The notes below the pieces were generated by a model that saw only the letters and a list, made by a program, of their open reading frames with translations, was not told the origin of the DNA and did not search any database. A program made the position numbers and the translations under genes. A DNA stretch of 64,000 bases from NCBI RefSeq assembly GCF_004745645.1, contig NZ_SRMB01000003.1, positions 310,001-374,000 of the forward strand, read 5' to 3'. Shown here in pieces: positions 1 through 8,854 of this stretch. This DNA comes from Hymenobacter metallicola. GTDB taxonomy: Bacteria > Bacteroidota > Bacteroidia > Cytophagales > Hymenobacteraceae. Within the stretch, counting starts at the first letter, position 1. Every line of letters begins with the position of its first letter.

Positions 1-1938
1 AGCCCCCGGGACTATCCGTTTGAATACAAGCTCCTGGACTACGCGCCCGAGCCCTGGGAGCCCCTAAAGTCGTCGTTGCTGCTCAAGTACATGGCCTTCG
101 ACCTGAGTGGCCGCTCCGATGACTTACGCCTGTCGAATGCCCTGGGCAAGTACGGCCCGGCCGTGGTGAAAGACCTATTTCCCGACTATCCCCAGCGCGA
201 AGACCCCATTGTGCCCGTGGGCACGGCACTGGACTTTACGCCCCTACCCGCTCCGGCCACCCCGCCTTCCTTTACGGCGGCCATGTCGGACAAAGTACCC
301 CAGCACGAGCCCGACCCCGAGCTGGGTTCCAACAACTTCGCCGTAGATGGCAAAAAGTCGGCTTCGGGCTACCCGATTCTGGCCAACGACCCGCATTTGC
401 AGCTCAACTTGCCCAGCATTTGGTACCAGGTCCAGCTTTCGGCCCCGGGCGTGAATGTGTACGGGGTCACGATTCCGGGTGCCCCCACGGTTATTATCGG
501 CTTCAACGACCAGGTGGCCTGGGGCGTAACCAACGTGGCGGCCGATGTGCTCGACTTCTACCAGCTCAAGTTTAAGGACGCCGCCCAGCGCGAGTACTGG
601 CACGACGGCCGCTGGAAACCAGTGCGCCGGGTAGTGGAGCACATCGTAGTGCGCGGCCAGCCCGACCGCTACGACACGGTGCTCTACACCCACCACGGCC
701 CCATCGTATACGACAAGGAGGAAACGCCCTTTCTGGCGCAGACGCCCGTGCGGCACGCCATGCGCTGGACGGCCCACGACGCGGACAACGAAGTGCTGGC
801 CTTTTACAACCTGAACCGCGCCCACAACTACCAGGACTACACCGCGGCATTAGCTTCCTACGGCTCGCCGGCCCAGAACTTCATCTTCGCCAGTCAGCAA
901 AACGACATTGCTATCTGGCCCAACGGCCGTTTCCCGCTGAAATGGCGCAACCAGGGTAAGTTTATCCTCGACGGCACCGACCCGGCCTACGACTGGCAGG
1001 GCTGGATTCCGCAGGCCCACAACCCCCACGTGAAAAACCCGGCCCGGGGCTTCGTCAGCTCGGCCAACCAGTTTTCCGCCGGCCCCGACTACCCCTACTA
1101 CCTGCACTGGAACTACGCCAGCTACGAGCGGGGCCACCGCATCAATGAGCGACTGGCGCAGATGACGCGCGTGACGCCCGACAGCCTGCGCCTGCTCCAG
1201 AACGACAACCTCAACCTCAACGCCCAGCTCATGCTGCCCCGCCTGCTGAGCCTGGTGAAAGGTGCCCAGCTGCCGGAAAGCGCGCGCCGGGCCTACGACG
1301 AGCTAAGCCGCTGGAACTACTTCTACGAAGCCGCCGCCATTGGGCCCAGCATCTTCGAGCTATGGTACGGGAATATGGTGAAGCGACTCTGGGACGACGA
1401 TTTTGGCCTGAAAGCCACTGGCCTGGAAATGCGTAACCCCGGCCGCGACCGAACCAATACGCTGATTCTGCAGGAACCCACTTCCCGCTGGATCGACGAC
1501 CGCCGCACCCCGGCCAAGGAAACCCTGGAAATCCTGGCCCAGCAGTCGTTGCAGTTTGCCGCCGATTCGCTCACCCGCAAGTTTGGCCCCCTGGGTCCCG
1601 AGTGGCGCTGGGCCAATCAGAAAAGCACCGACATTCTGCACCTGGCCCAGCTCCCCGGCTTTGGCCGCCTGGATTTGAACGTGGGCGGCGGGGCCGGCAT
1701 CGTCAATGCCACATCGGAGCGCAACGGGCCTTCCTGGCGCATGGTAGTGGCCCTGGGCCCGCAGGTGCGGGCCTACGGCGTATACCCCGGCGGACAGTCG
1801 GGCAACCCGGGCTCGGCTTACTATGAAAACCTGATTGACACCTGGAGCGCCGGGCAGCTCACCGAATTGGTATTTCTGCGCAGTGCCGCCGAAAACCACC
1901 CGCGGGTGCAGGCCACCTGGACTATGCGGCACAACTAA
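1..1938 (+). CDS. Penicillin acylase family protein (5' partial)
   Basis: Ntn-hydrolase of the penicillin/acyl-homoserine-lactone acylase family, normally an exported proenzyme that cuts itself into alpha and beta chains and hydrolyses amides. The frame is open to base 1, so the N-terminus and signal peptide lie outside the window. The residues before the first possible start (PFEYKLLDYAPEPW) are a typical alpha-chain stretch. The expected nucleophile is the Ser of GSNNF (codon 328-330), which becomes the N-terminus of the beta chain. It is followed by the family-typical LANDPHL, the WGVTN segment and a C-terminal GQSGNPGSAYYENL block. Substrate cannot be told from sequence; acyl-homoserine lactones or other amides are possible. 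The stop is 25 bp before the next gene, so the two may be cotranscribed. Confidence 0.93.
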   Translation, partial: SPRDYPFEYKLLDYAPEPWEPLKSSLLLKYMAFDLSGRSDDLRLSNALGKYGPAVVKDLFPDYPQREDPIVPVGTALDFTPLPAPATPPSFTAAMSDKVPQHEPDPELGSNNFAVDGKKSASGYPILANDPHLQLNLPSIWYQVQLSAPGVNVYGVTIPGAPTVIIGFNDQVAWGVTNVAADVLDFYQLKFKDAAQREYWHDGRWKPVRRVVEHIVVRGQPDRYDTVLYTHHGPIVYDKEETPFLAQTPVRHAMRWTAHDADNEVLAFYNLNRAHNYQDYTAALASYGSPAQNFIFASQQNDIAIWPNGRFPLKWRNQGKFILDGTDPAYDWQGWIPQAHNPHVKNPARGFVSSANQFSAGPDYPYYLHWNYASYERGHRINERLAQMTRVTPDSLRLLQNDNLNLNAQLMLPRLLSLVKGAQLPESARRAYDELSRWNYFYEAAAIGPSIFELWYGNMVKRLWDDDFGLKATGLEMRNPGRDRTNTLILQEPTSRWIDDRRTPAKETLEILAQQSLQFAADSLTRKFGPLGPEWRWANQKSTDILHLAQLPGFGRLDLNVGGGAGIVNATSERNGPSWRMVVALGPQVRAYGVYPGGQSGNPGSAYYENLIDTWSAGQLTELVFLRSAAENHPRVQATWTMRHN

Positions 1939-1963
1939 CCTTTTCGCTATTCAGCTTTTCCCA

Positions 1964-2323
1964 ATGCGCCTTCTCCTGGTCATACTTATTCTGAGTGCCG
2001 TAGCCCAGCTTTTTCTGCCGTGGTGGATTATCATGCCCATCAGCTTCGGTGCCGCATTTCTGCTGGAGCGCCATGGCGGCCGCGCATTTCTGGCGGGCTT
2101 CAACGGCGTGGGCATCGGCTGGTTTGCCCTAGCGGCCTGGCACACCAGCAACAACGACGGGTTGCTGGCCCACCGCGTCGCCCAGCTGCTCCCGCTGGGT
2201 GGCCACGGCTGGGCCTTGGTTGTGCTGACGGCCGTGCTCAGCGGCTTGGTAGGCGGCCTGGGTGCCTTGGCCGGCACGTGGCTGCGGCAGGCAGTGGCCC
2301 CCGGCACTAGGGCAGCCAAATAG
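1964..2323 (+). CDS. Small integral membrane protein, unknown function
   Basis: A 119-residue protein that is almost entirely hydrophobic, with about three to four membrane segments (residues roughly 2-18, 20-34, 43-58 and 80-108) and a short charged C-terminus. The ATG at 1964 is preferred over an upstream in-frame start because the upstream part overlaps the acylase gene in another frame and looks non-coding. It lies 25 bp after the acylase stop on the same strand and ends at a bidirectional terminator. Small membrane proteins of this look are common in Hymenobacter, but I do not recognise a named family. No catalytic motif is visible. Confidence 0.75.
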   Translation: MRLLLVILILSAVAQLFLPWWIIMPISFGAAFLLERHGGRAFLAGFNGVGIGWFALAAWHTSNNDGLLAHRVAQLLPLGGHGWALVVLTAVLSGLVGGLGALAGTWLRQAVAPGTRAAK

Positions 2324-2357
2324 AAGCCCAGGCCCTCCGTGGCCCCCTGCTAAGCCC

Positions 2358-2392
2358 AAAAGGGCCCTTTCCACTACGGAAACGGCCCTTTT
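2358..2392. terminator. Bidirectional intrinsic terminator
   Basis: Nine-base perfect arms AAAAGGGCC (2358-2366) and GGCCCTTTT (2384-2392), with T-runs on both strands. It lies between the convergent membrane-protein and lipase genes. Confidence 0.8.
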
Positions 2393-2413
2393 TGTAAGTA
2401 GTCGATTACCGGT

Positions 2414-3643
2414 TTAGTAGTATTGGGAGATGAAAGCATAGGCCTGCAGCGTATAGCTGGCCGCCGACGAGAAGTGGTTACCGCCCTGAATCGGGCGCAG
2501 CTGCACATTGGCCGCCCCCCGGGCCTTCATGGCATTGTAGGCATTCTGGGAATTGAAGAAGGGCACGTAGTCATCGGCGGTACCGTGGAAAAGCGCCACC
2601 GGGGCTTTAGGCTGCCAGTCGTAGATGTCGTTGTCGCGGAAGGCGTTGAGCATCTGCTGGTCGGTTTTATCCAGAATTCCCTGCCGGAATGTAGGCGTAA
2701 ACAACGTCTTGGCCTGGGCAGGCACTTCACCGTAGAGGTTGGTTTGCAGCTGGGTAGCCCAGGGCTCGTTCACGTAGTAGCTGATGGGCCGGTTGAGGCC
2801 GTACATGCGGTTGTAGGTATCGAGTACCCACACATATGTGCTCAGAAAGTTCAGGGGCTGGTCCGACTGCAGGATGTAGTCGGCGAAGGCGGACTTGTGG
2901 TAGGCCCCGGCACCGGGGGCACTGGCCGTAACGGTAAACTCGCTGGCCGCTTTTTCCTCTATCATCTTATGCAGGGCCATGGTAGCGTAGCCACCTTCCG
3001 AATAACCCAGCAAGAAGTTTTTCTGATTGAGGGCCAGCTTTTCCTTGGCCGCAAACTCACGGGCGGCCCGCAGCATATCCAACGAAGCCGAAGCCAGGGA
3101 AGCGGCGTGCTCGTAGGGGTGCGGCAGAGCCTTGGAAGCCCCGTAGCCGACGTAGTCGGGGGCCGACACGATGTAGCCCGTGGAAGCCAGCACCGATACG
3201 GCCGAATATACCTCGCTGCTCTGGCTGTAGTACGACGGGGCCCGGTCTTCATCGTCGGGCCGGATGGTGCCGTGCTGGTAGCTCAGCAGCGGCAGGGGCT
3301 GGTTGGTCACGGGCACCAGCAGGGCGCCGGAGGCCGTAATGTTCTGGCCGGTATTGTTGTGGGTAGTATAGGTCAGCTTATACACCCGAATCGGGTAGCG
3401 AACCAGGGCGCCGGCAATCGGAATTTCCGACACGCGGCCGGCCAGCTGGCTGGTCGAGTACTCCCCGATGAGCGTGCTGCTGACCAGCCGAACGGCGGCT
3501 CCGCCGGTGCCCGTGGGCGCCTCGGTCGTTGTTTGGGGCGCGGCAGTGTCCTTGGTGCAGCTGATACCCGAGGCAGTGCTGATTCCGGCCCACAGCAGAA
3601 AGGTGAGACGAACTAGGCTAAAGTTGAATTTCTTACGAATCAC
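2414..3643 (-). CDS. Lipoprotein alpha/beta hydrolase (secretory lipase-like)
   Basis: A 409-residue alpha/beta-hydrolase, probably lipid-anchored in the envelope. The N-terminus has a hydrophobic stretch ending in a Cys (ASGISC), a plausible lipobox. The nucleophile elbow is GYSEGG, within LLGYSEGGYATMALHK. Candidate acid and His residues are in HGTADDYVPF and GGNHFSS near the C-terminus, so the triad looks complete. The layout, with the YQHGT segment and a PDYVGYGAS motif, resembles secretory lipases (LIP family) and prolyl-peptidase-like hydrolases. An ester substrate is likely but unproven. The start is a GTG at 3643. Transcription is convergent with the upstream small membrane protein. 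Confidence 0.88.
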   Translation of the reverse strand: MIRKKFNFSLVRLTFLLWAGISTASGISCTKDTAAPQTTTEAPTGTGGAAVRLVSSTLIGEYSTSQLAGRVSEIPIAGALVRYPIRVYKLTYTTHNNTGQNITASGALLVPVTNQPLPLLSYQHGTIRPDDEDRAPSYYSQSSEVYSAVSVLASTGYIVSAPDYVGYGASKALPHPYEHAASLASASLDMLRAAREFAAKEKLALNQKNFLLGYSEGGYATMALHKMIEEKAASEFTVTASAPGAGAYHKSAFADYILQSDQPLNFLSTYVWVLDTYNRMYGLNRPISYYVNEPWATQLQTNLYGEVPAQAKTLFTPTFRQGILDKTDQQMLNAFRDNDIYDWQPKAPVALFHGTADDYVPFFNSQNAYNAMKARGAANVQLRPIQGGNHFSSAASYTLQAYAFISQYY

Positions 3644-3931
3644 GCGCGAAGGAATAAGTTGATTTGCTTTCCTTTAACAACGGCGCGGATAAAAGATTTC
3701 CTTCTTTCAAGCAAAAATCCAACTAGAGAGACGCGGCTTTCATCGGGTACGCCAGCGGCGGTTTTTTAGCTTGTCGAAAACCTGAGCTTTAGCGGCAAAA
3801 TCACCCATGAGCCCGGTTTTGCTTCGCCGCTACCCCGCAAGCCGTAGCGGCCATCCTGACTTTTCCGCCTCGGTTCCCTGCAAAAAGGCGTAACTTGCTG
3901 ACCAGTCTTGCCTTCAACGTTACCTCTTTCA

Positions 3932-4969
3932 GTGTCTTCTCTTACCCACTTCTCCCGCTTTTCCCGCCCACTGCTGCCAGCCCTGGGCCTGATTTTCTCC
4001 CTCACGTTTACCAGTTGCGGTACTCGCTCGGAAGGCGAGACGGCTGATACGAAAGCCACGGCGGAGGTGCCGGCCAAGCCGGTAGTTGTCGACAGTGCGG
4101 CCCTGAAAAAGCAGGCCATGCTGCGCGACTCGCTCAAAGCCGACTCCATTGTGCGCAAGAGCGGGCAGCTGCCGGGCGCTATTCTGCCGGGCAAGCGGAT
4201 TGTGGCCTTCTACGGCAACATCCGGTCAAAAGGCATGGGCATTCTGGGCCGGGAGCCCAAGGAGCAGATGTTCCGCAAGTTTGAGAAAGTACTGGCTGAG
4301 TGGCAGGCCGCCGACCCCAGCATTCCGGTGCAGCCCGCCCTGCACAACGTGACCATCACGGCCCAAGGCACGCCCGGCAAGGACGGCAAATGGCGCCTGA
4401 TGAACTCCAAAGCCACGATTGAGGAAGTTATTTCCTGGGCCCGGGAGCATAAGTGCATCCTGTTTCTGGACGTGCAGCCCGGCCACAGCACCCTGGAAGC
4501 CGAACTGCCCAAGCTCACGGAGTATCTGAAGCAGCCCGATATTCACCTCGGCATCGACCCCGAGTTTTCGCTGGCTACCATGCCCGGCATTCGTCCCAAC
4601 CAGCGCATTGGCACCCTCGACGCGAAGGATATCAACTTTACCATCAACTTCCTGGCCCGCATCGTGAGCGAAAATAACTTGCCGCCCAAGGTGCTGACCG
4701 TGCACCGCTTCACGCGGAAGATGGTGACCAACTACAAAAACATCAAGCTCGACCCGCGCGTGCAGGTCGTGATGCACATGGACGGCCACGGCGAGCCAAC
4801 GCTGAAAAAGGACTCCTACCACGACTACATCCAGACCGAGCCGGTACAGTACACCGGGTTCAAGCTCTTCTACGAGTACGACCCCAAGCCCAAGCCTCAC
4901 CACCTGATGACGCCCACGGAAGTCCTGACCCAACTCACGCCCAAGCCGCTCTACATTCAGTATCAGTAA
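3932..4969 (+). CDS. Predicted lipoprotein, unknown function
   Basis: A 345-residue exported protein. A hydrophobic signal ends in FTSCG, a good lipobox, so it is probably a lipoprotein. A Ser/Thr/Lys/Ala-rich linker of about 50 residues follows, then a conserved-looking globular domain from FYGNIRSKGMGILG onward. Features such as HKCILFLDVQPGHS, GIDPEFS and VVMHMDGHGEPTLKK suggest a TIM-barrel-like fold with acidic and His residues (glycosidase- or phosphodiesterase-like), but I cannot assign an activity. I chose the GTG at 3932, which gives a 29-residue signal; a TTG at 3908 in the same frame would extend it by 8 residues. It ends at a strong terminator. Confidence 0.78.
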   Translation: MSSLTHFSRFSRPLLPALGLIFSLTFTSCGTRSEGETADTKATAEVPAKPVVVDSAALKKQAMLRDSLKADSIVRKSGQLPGAILPGKRIVAFYGNIRSKGMGILGREPKEQMFRKFEKVLAEWQAADPSIPVQPALHNVTITAQGTPGKDGKWRLMNSKATIEEVISWAREHKCILFLDVQPGHSTLEAELPKLTEYLKQPDIHLGIDPEFSLATMPGIRPNQRIGTLDAKDINFTINFLARIVSENNLPPKVLTVHRFTRKMVTNYKNIKLDPRVQVVMHMDGHGEPTLKKDSYHDYIQTEPVQYTGFKLFYEYDPKPKPHHLMTPTEVLTQLTPKPLYIQYQ

Positions 4970-4988
4970 GCAAAGGCCATATTCTACC

Positions 4989-5019
4989 AAAGGCGCTGAC
5001 ATCCTCAGCGCCTTTTTTT
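4989..5019 (+). terminator. Intrinsic terminator
   Basis: Arms AAAGGCGCTGA (4989-4999) and TCAGCGCCTTT, followed by a T-run, 20 bp after the lipoprotein stop. Confidence 0.85.
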
Positions 5020-5090
5020 ATGCTCTTTTCTTCGGAAAATTTCGGGCCGACACTACCTGAATATGTGATTCGGCGCAAAGGCCGATTACC

Positions 5091-5098
5091 TAGCTTTG
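5091..5098 (+). promoter_or_regulatory. Candidate Bacteroidota -7 box
   Basis: TAGCTTTG matches the TANNTTTG -7 consensus of Bacteroidota housekeeping promoters and lies 31 bp before the ATG at 5130. The -33 TTG element is not convincing. It supports the ATG at 5130 over an upstream TTG at 5106. Confidence 0.4.
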
Positions 5099-5129
5099 CT
5101 GGTACTTGTCTACTCTGAATTCTCACCCG

Positions 5130-5837
5130 ATGCCTTTCTGCCGTTTAGTTCGGACCTTCCTGCCGCTGCTGGCCGGGATGCTCAGTTCCCTGGCGCTGCA
5201 AGCCCAGCCAAGCCCAGGGCCGGCGGGCCCGGTGCCTCCCAAAAACCTGCTCAAGATTGCGCCCTTCGGCTGGATTCACGGGCAGTTACCGTTTTCGGTC
5301 GAGTCGCGCCTGGGCTACGAGCGGGTCATTGGGCCGCACAGCAGCCTGGGAGCCAGCTACTCGTATTTGGGCACCAACTATCCGTTCAGCTTTCTGGGCA
5401 GCGTAGCCCTGAGCTCGGCCATCAGCACGGCCTTCACGGCGGCAGGCCACCCCACCGTCGTCTGGACCGAAACCAAGATTCGCACCAAGGGCCACCGCTA
5501 CCAGTTTCAGTACCGCCACTACCTGAGCAAGAAGTACTACGCCCCCGAGGGCTGGTACCTGTCGCCGCACTACTCCCATGCGCAGGCCGAGTACCGCGTC
5601 ACGCTCAAGGATTTTGACGTGGCCCGCACCCTCAAAACCACGAATAGCAACTACAATCTGCTGTTTGGCTACCAGAATGTGCTGGGCCGGCACTTCGTGC
5701 TCGACGTTTTCACCGGCCTGGGCTACCGCGACATCCAAACCAAGATTTTCGACGAAAACGGCGGCTATCTGCACGATATGGAAGAAGGCAGCGCCCTGAA
5801 GATTTCCTCCGGTCTGAATATCGGCTGGGCCTTTTAA
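5130..5837 (+). CDS. Exported beta-barrel-like outer membrane protein
   Basis: A 235-residue protein with a Sec signal (LVRTFLPLLAGMLSSLALQAQ). The mature part is rich in alternating aromatic/polar strands: FGWIHGQLPFSVESRLGYERV, SLGASYSYLG, YQFQYRHYL, NYNLLFGYQNV, FVLDVFTGLGYRDI, and a terminal aromatic SGLNIGWAF. This pattern and the final Phe fit a small outer membrane beta-barrel (DUF3575-like). The opening KIAPFGWIHGQLPFSVE resembles such proteins in other Bacteroidota. No enzymatic motif is visible. The ATG at 5130 is preferred because it sits just ahead of the signal and downstream of the candidate promoter box. It is monocistronic. Confidence 0.8.
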   Translation: MPFCRLVRTFLPLLAGMLSSLALQAQPSPGPAGPVPPKNLLKIAPFGWIHGQLPFSVESRLGYERVIGPHSSLGASYSYLGTNYPFSFLGSVALSSAISTAFTAAGHPTVVWTETKIRTKGHRYQFQYRHYLSKKYYAPEGWYLSPHYSHAQAEYRVTLKDFDVARTLKTTNSNYNLLFGYQNVLGRHFVLDVFTGLGYRDIQTKIFDENGGYLHDMEEGSALKISSGLNIGWAF

Positions 5838-5930
5838 ACCCCTCATCCAATCCGCTTCATCAGGTGAAGCTCGGAACATTTCGCGCCGGCGAAGCCATCC
5901 GTCCTCTGCGAAACACGATACCCTCTTGTA

Positions 5931-5973
5931 CCAGAAAGCCCTTTCCCGTTGCTTACGGAAAAGGGCTTTCTGG
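5931..5973. terminator. Strong hairpin terminator of the efflux operon
   Basis: Perfect 14-base arms CCAGAAAGCCCTTT (5931-5944) and its complement (5960-5973). It lies just beyond the emrB-like stop at 6007 on the minus strand and may also stop the plus-strand gene ending at 5837. Confidence 0.75.
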
Positions 5974-6006
5974 CTTAATGACGAAGTCTACGCTTAGAAG
6001 AATCGT

Positions 6007-7578
6007 TTAGTGCGCGGCGTTCATATCAATGGCTTCCCCGCGCTTGGCGCGCTTGATGAGCAGCACCAGCGGCAGGCAGACCACGAAGAAAAGGCCAATC
6101 ATCGAAAACACCTGGGAGTAAGTGATAATGGATACTTGCTTCATCAGAATGCCTTCGAGGGCTGCGTAAGCTTGCTGACGGGCCTGCTCGAAGGAGAAGC
6201 CCCGCGCCATAAAGTTCTGGGTAAAGGCCTGAATACGCTGCACGGTGTTGGTGTCGTAGAGCGAAATGTGGGCCAGCGGGCTGATACGGTTCTGGGCCAT
6301 GCTGCGCTCCAGGTAGGTACCTACGATAGCCACGCCGAACGAACCGCCGAGTTGGCGAATCATACCGGTGAGGCCGGCGGCCTGGCCCGCGTCTTTGCCC
6401 TTCAGACCCGCCAGGCTCATGGTGGTAATGGGCAAAAAGATCAGGCCCATCCCCAGGCCGCGCACCATCAGGGGCCAGAAAAAGTCGTCCTCGCCGGCAG
6501 TGGGCGAAATAATTTGGGACATCCAGAAGGTGAAGACGAAGAAGATGCCGAAGCCTACCGGAATCATGTACTTCTGGGGTACGCCAGCTTGCAGCATGCG
6601 CCCGATAAGCGGCATCATCATTCCCGAAGCCAAGGCACCGGGCAGCAGAATGTAGCCCGTTTGGGCGGCGCTGAAGCCCAGAATGCGCTGGGTGAAAATC
6701 GGGAAGATGAACACCGAAGCAAACATGCCGAAGCCCAGTACGAACGACAGCACCGCGCCCACGGCCAGGTTGCGGCTCCTGCCCAGTACCCGCAGGTCGA
6801 CAATGGGCTGCTTGGCCGTCAGCTCGCGCCACACGAAACCGACCATGCCAATGACGGCCAGCACGGTGAAGCTGTTGATATAGGCGCTTTCAAACCAGTC
6901 CTCCGACTCGCCCTGCTCCAGAACCAGCTGCAACGAACCCACGCCCAGAATCAGCAGGAAAATACCGGCCCAGTCAATTTCGCGCAGGGGCCGGGGCACC
7001 GCATTCTTGATCCGCTCGGGGTCCCGGATAAACAGAATCGTGAAGATGGAGGCCATGATACCCACGGGCACGTTCACGTAGAAAATCCAGGGCCAGTCGT
7101 AGTTATCCACGATGTAGCCCCCCAGCGTCGGCCCGATGGTAGGCCCGATAATAACGCCCATGCCAAAGAGGGCCTGACCCAGCGGCAACTGCTTGGGCGG
7201 GAAGGTATCAATCAGAATGGCCTGTGAGGTGGCCATCAAAGCGCCGCCGCCAATGCCCTGCACGAAGCGGAACGCCACCAGTTCCCAGATGTTGGTGCTC
7301 TGCCCGCAGGCAATGGAGGCCAGGGTGAAGAGCACGACCGACACGAAGTAGTAGTTGCGGCGGCCAAACTGCTCGGCCAGGAAGCCCGTCATGGGAATCA
7401 CAATAACGTTGGCAATGCCGTAGGAGGCAATTACCCAGGTTACTTCCTGCTGCGTGGCCGAGAGGTTGCCCATCATCTGGGTCAGGGCCACGTTCACGAT
7501 ACTGGTATCAATCAGCTCCAGCAAGCAGCAGAGTACCACCGTAATAACGATGATCCACTTGGTAAATCCGGTTTCCAA
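6007..7578 (-). CDS. DHA2 family MFS drug efflux permease (EmrB/QacA-like)
   Basis: A 523-residue inner-membrane proton antiporter with about 14 hydrophobic segments, as in EmrB/QacA DHA2 transporters. Family signatures are visible: LLELIDTSIVNVALTQM in TM1 (motif D1, with the membrane Asp), GFLAEQFGRRNYY (motif A), RFVQGIGGGALMATSQ (motif B) and GMGVIIGPTIGPTLGGYIVD (motif C). It is the last gene of an operon with an EmrA/HlyD adaptor and a TolC-like channel, so the product should be the pump of a complete tripartite exporter. Substrate is unknown; hydrophobic toxicants are usual for the family. The start is a TTG at 7578. Confidence 0.95.
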   Translation of the reverse strand: METGFTKWIIVITVVLCCLLELIDTSIVNVALTQMMGNLSATQQEVTWVIASYGIANVIVIPMTGFLAEQFGRRNYYFVSVVLFTLASIACGQSTNIWELVAFRFVQGIGGGALMATSQAILIDTFPPKQLPLGQALFGMGVIIGPTIGPTLGGYIVDNYDWPWIFYVNVPVGIMASIFTILFIRDPERIKNAVPRPLREIDWAGIFLLILGVGSLQLVLEQGESEDWFESAYINSFTVLAVIGMVGFVWRELTAKQPIVDLRVLGRSRNLAVGAVLSFVLGFGMFASVFIFPIFTQRILGFSAAQTGYILLPGALASGMMMPLIGRMLQAGVPQKYMIPVGFGIFFVFTFWMSQIISPTAGEDDFFWPLMVRGLGMGLIFLPITTMSLAGLKGKDAGQAAGLTGMIRQLGGSFGVAIVGTYLERSMAQNRISPLAHISLYDTNTVQRIQAFTQNFMARGFSFEQARQQAYAALEGILMKQVSIITYSQVFSMIGLFFVVCLPLVLLIKRAKRGEAIDMNAAH

Positions 7579-7671
7579 TGTTGTGGTGCTTAGGTATAAC
7601 GTACCGAAAGCCTGGTGGCAACATGCAGCCTTGCGGGGCCCATGCCGCCAACCAAGCTCCCGGCTTTAGCA

Positions 7672-8781
7672 TTATTTGGTTTTCACGGTAGCCGTCACGC
7701 TCATACCGGCGCGTAGCGGGTGTTCCGGGTCCACCTTGTCGAGCACGATTTTAACCGGCACGCGCTGGGTTACTTTCACGAAGTTACCCGAGGCATTGTC
7801 GGGGGGCAGCAGGGCAAAGCGGGCCCCGGTAGCAGCCGACAACGATTCGATATGGCCCTGAAACTCCTCGTGGGGGTAGGCGTCCACTTCTACGGCTACT
7901 GGCTGGCCCACTTTCATGTTTTCCAGCTGGGTTTCCTTGAAGTTGGCAATAATCCAGGTTTGCTCGGAAGCCACCAGGCCCATCAGCTGTTGGCCGGGCT
8001 GTACGACCTGGCCGGGCTGCACGTTTTTCTTGCTCACCACCCCATTGGCGGGAGCTACGAGAGTGGTATAGCTCAGCTGTAGCTTGGCGTTGTCGAGGTC
8101 GGCCTGGCGCTGCTTCACGACGGCCTGGGCTACGGCTACCTGCTGCTGGGCGGCGGCTACCTGCTGGCGGGCTACCTGCACCTGCTGCTGGGCCGTGGCG
8201 CGCTGGGCGCTGGTCGACTTCAGGTTGGCCTGCACCGCATCGTACTCGCTCTGCGGGATGATGTCTTCCTTGCGCAGGAAGGCACTGCGCTTCAAATCTT
8301 TCTCGAGACGGGCGCGGTTGGCATCACTCACGCCAATGGTGGCCTGGGCGGTGCTTACATTGGCCGTGGCCGTACCCACGCCGGCGCGGGCAGCTACCAC
8401 GTTGGCCTGAGCCGCCGCCAGGGCAGCTTCGGCAGCATTCACGCGCTGCTGATAGTCGGCCGGGTCGAGGGTAGCCAGCACATCCCCTTTCTTTACAGCC
8501 TGGTTATCCTGCACCTTCACTTCCAGCACGGGGCCACCCACGCGGGGCAGCACGGGGTAAATGTCGCCTTCTACCTGGGCGTCGTCGGTTTCTTCGTGAG
8601 TCTGGCCAAATTGATAGCGCTGATAGCCGAAGTAGCCACCCACGAGCAACACCAGGGCCAGGATAATAAATAGGATAGGGCGCTTCGAGCGGCCTTCCTG
8701 CTCTTCAACTTCCGGCTCGTAGGCGGGAGCCGAAGTAGCGTGCGGTGCAGCGACCTGATCGGGTTGAACGGGAGTTGCCAT
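7672..8781 (-). CDS. HlyD/EmrA-type membrane fusion protein
   Basis: A 369-residue periplasmic adaptor. It has a cytoplasmic N-tail, a single membrane anchor at about residues 34-52 (RPILFIILALVLLVGGYFGY), a biotinyl-lipoyl-like half-motif (VLEVKVQDNQAVKKGDVLATLDP), a long Ala/Gln-rich alpha-hairpin coiled coil (about 110-220), the second lipoyl half (LVAPANGVVSKKNVQPGQVVQPGQ) and beta-barrel domains to the C-terminus. This is the EmrA architecture. It would link the DHA2 pump to the TolC-like channel encoded in the same operon. It lies 93 bp upstream of the pump gene and 73 bp downstream of the universal stress protein gene. Confidence 0.95.
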   Translation of the reverse strand: MATPVQPDQVAAPHATSAPAYEPEVEEQEGRSKRPILFIILALVLLVGGYFGYQRYQFGQTHEETDDAQVEGDIYPVLPRVGGPVLEVKVQDNQAVKKGDVLATLDPADYQQRVNAAEAALAAAQANVVAARAGVGTATANVSTAQATIGVSDANRARLEKDLKRSAFLRKEDIIPQSEYDAVQANLKSTSAQRATAQQQVQVARQQVAAAQQQVAVAQAVVKQRQADLDNAKLQLSYTTLVAPANGVVSKKNVQPGQVVQPGQQLMGLVASEQTWIIANFKETQLENMKVGQPVAVEVDAYPHEEFQGHIESLSAATGARFALLPPDNASGNFVKVTQRVPVKIVLDKVDPEHPLRAGMSVTATVKTK

Positions 8782-8854
8782 GGAAATGGGTCAGTAAGAA
8801 GTTATTCGTTGGGTTGAGTTTGAAGGTGGAAAGCCGCGGCAGGGCGGACTTCCC

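Noticed and set aside
2423..3616. Long open frame opposite the lipase-like gene
   Set aside because: It is a by-product of the high-GC codon pattern of the real minus-strand gene. The protein has no domain or plausible start, and the hydrolase on the other strand is convincing.
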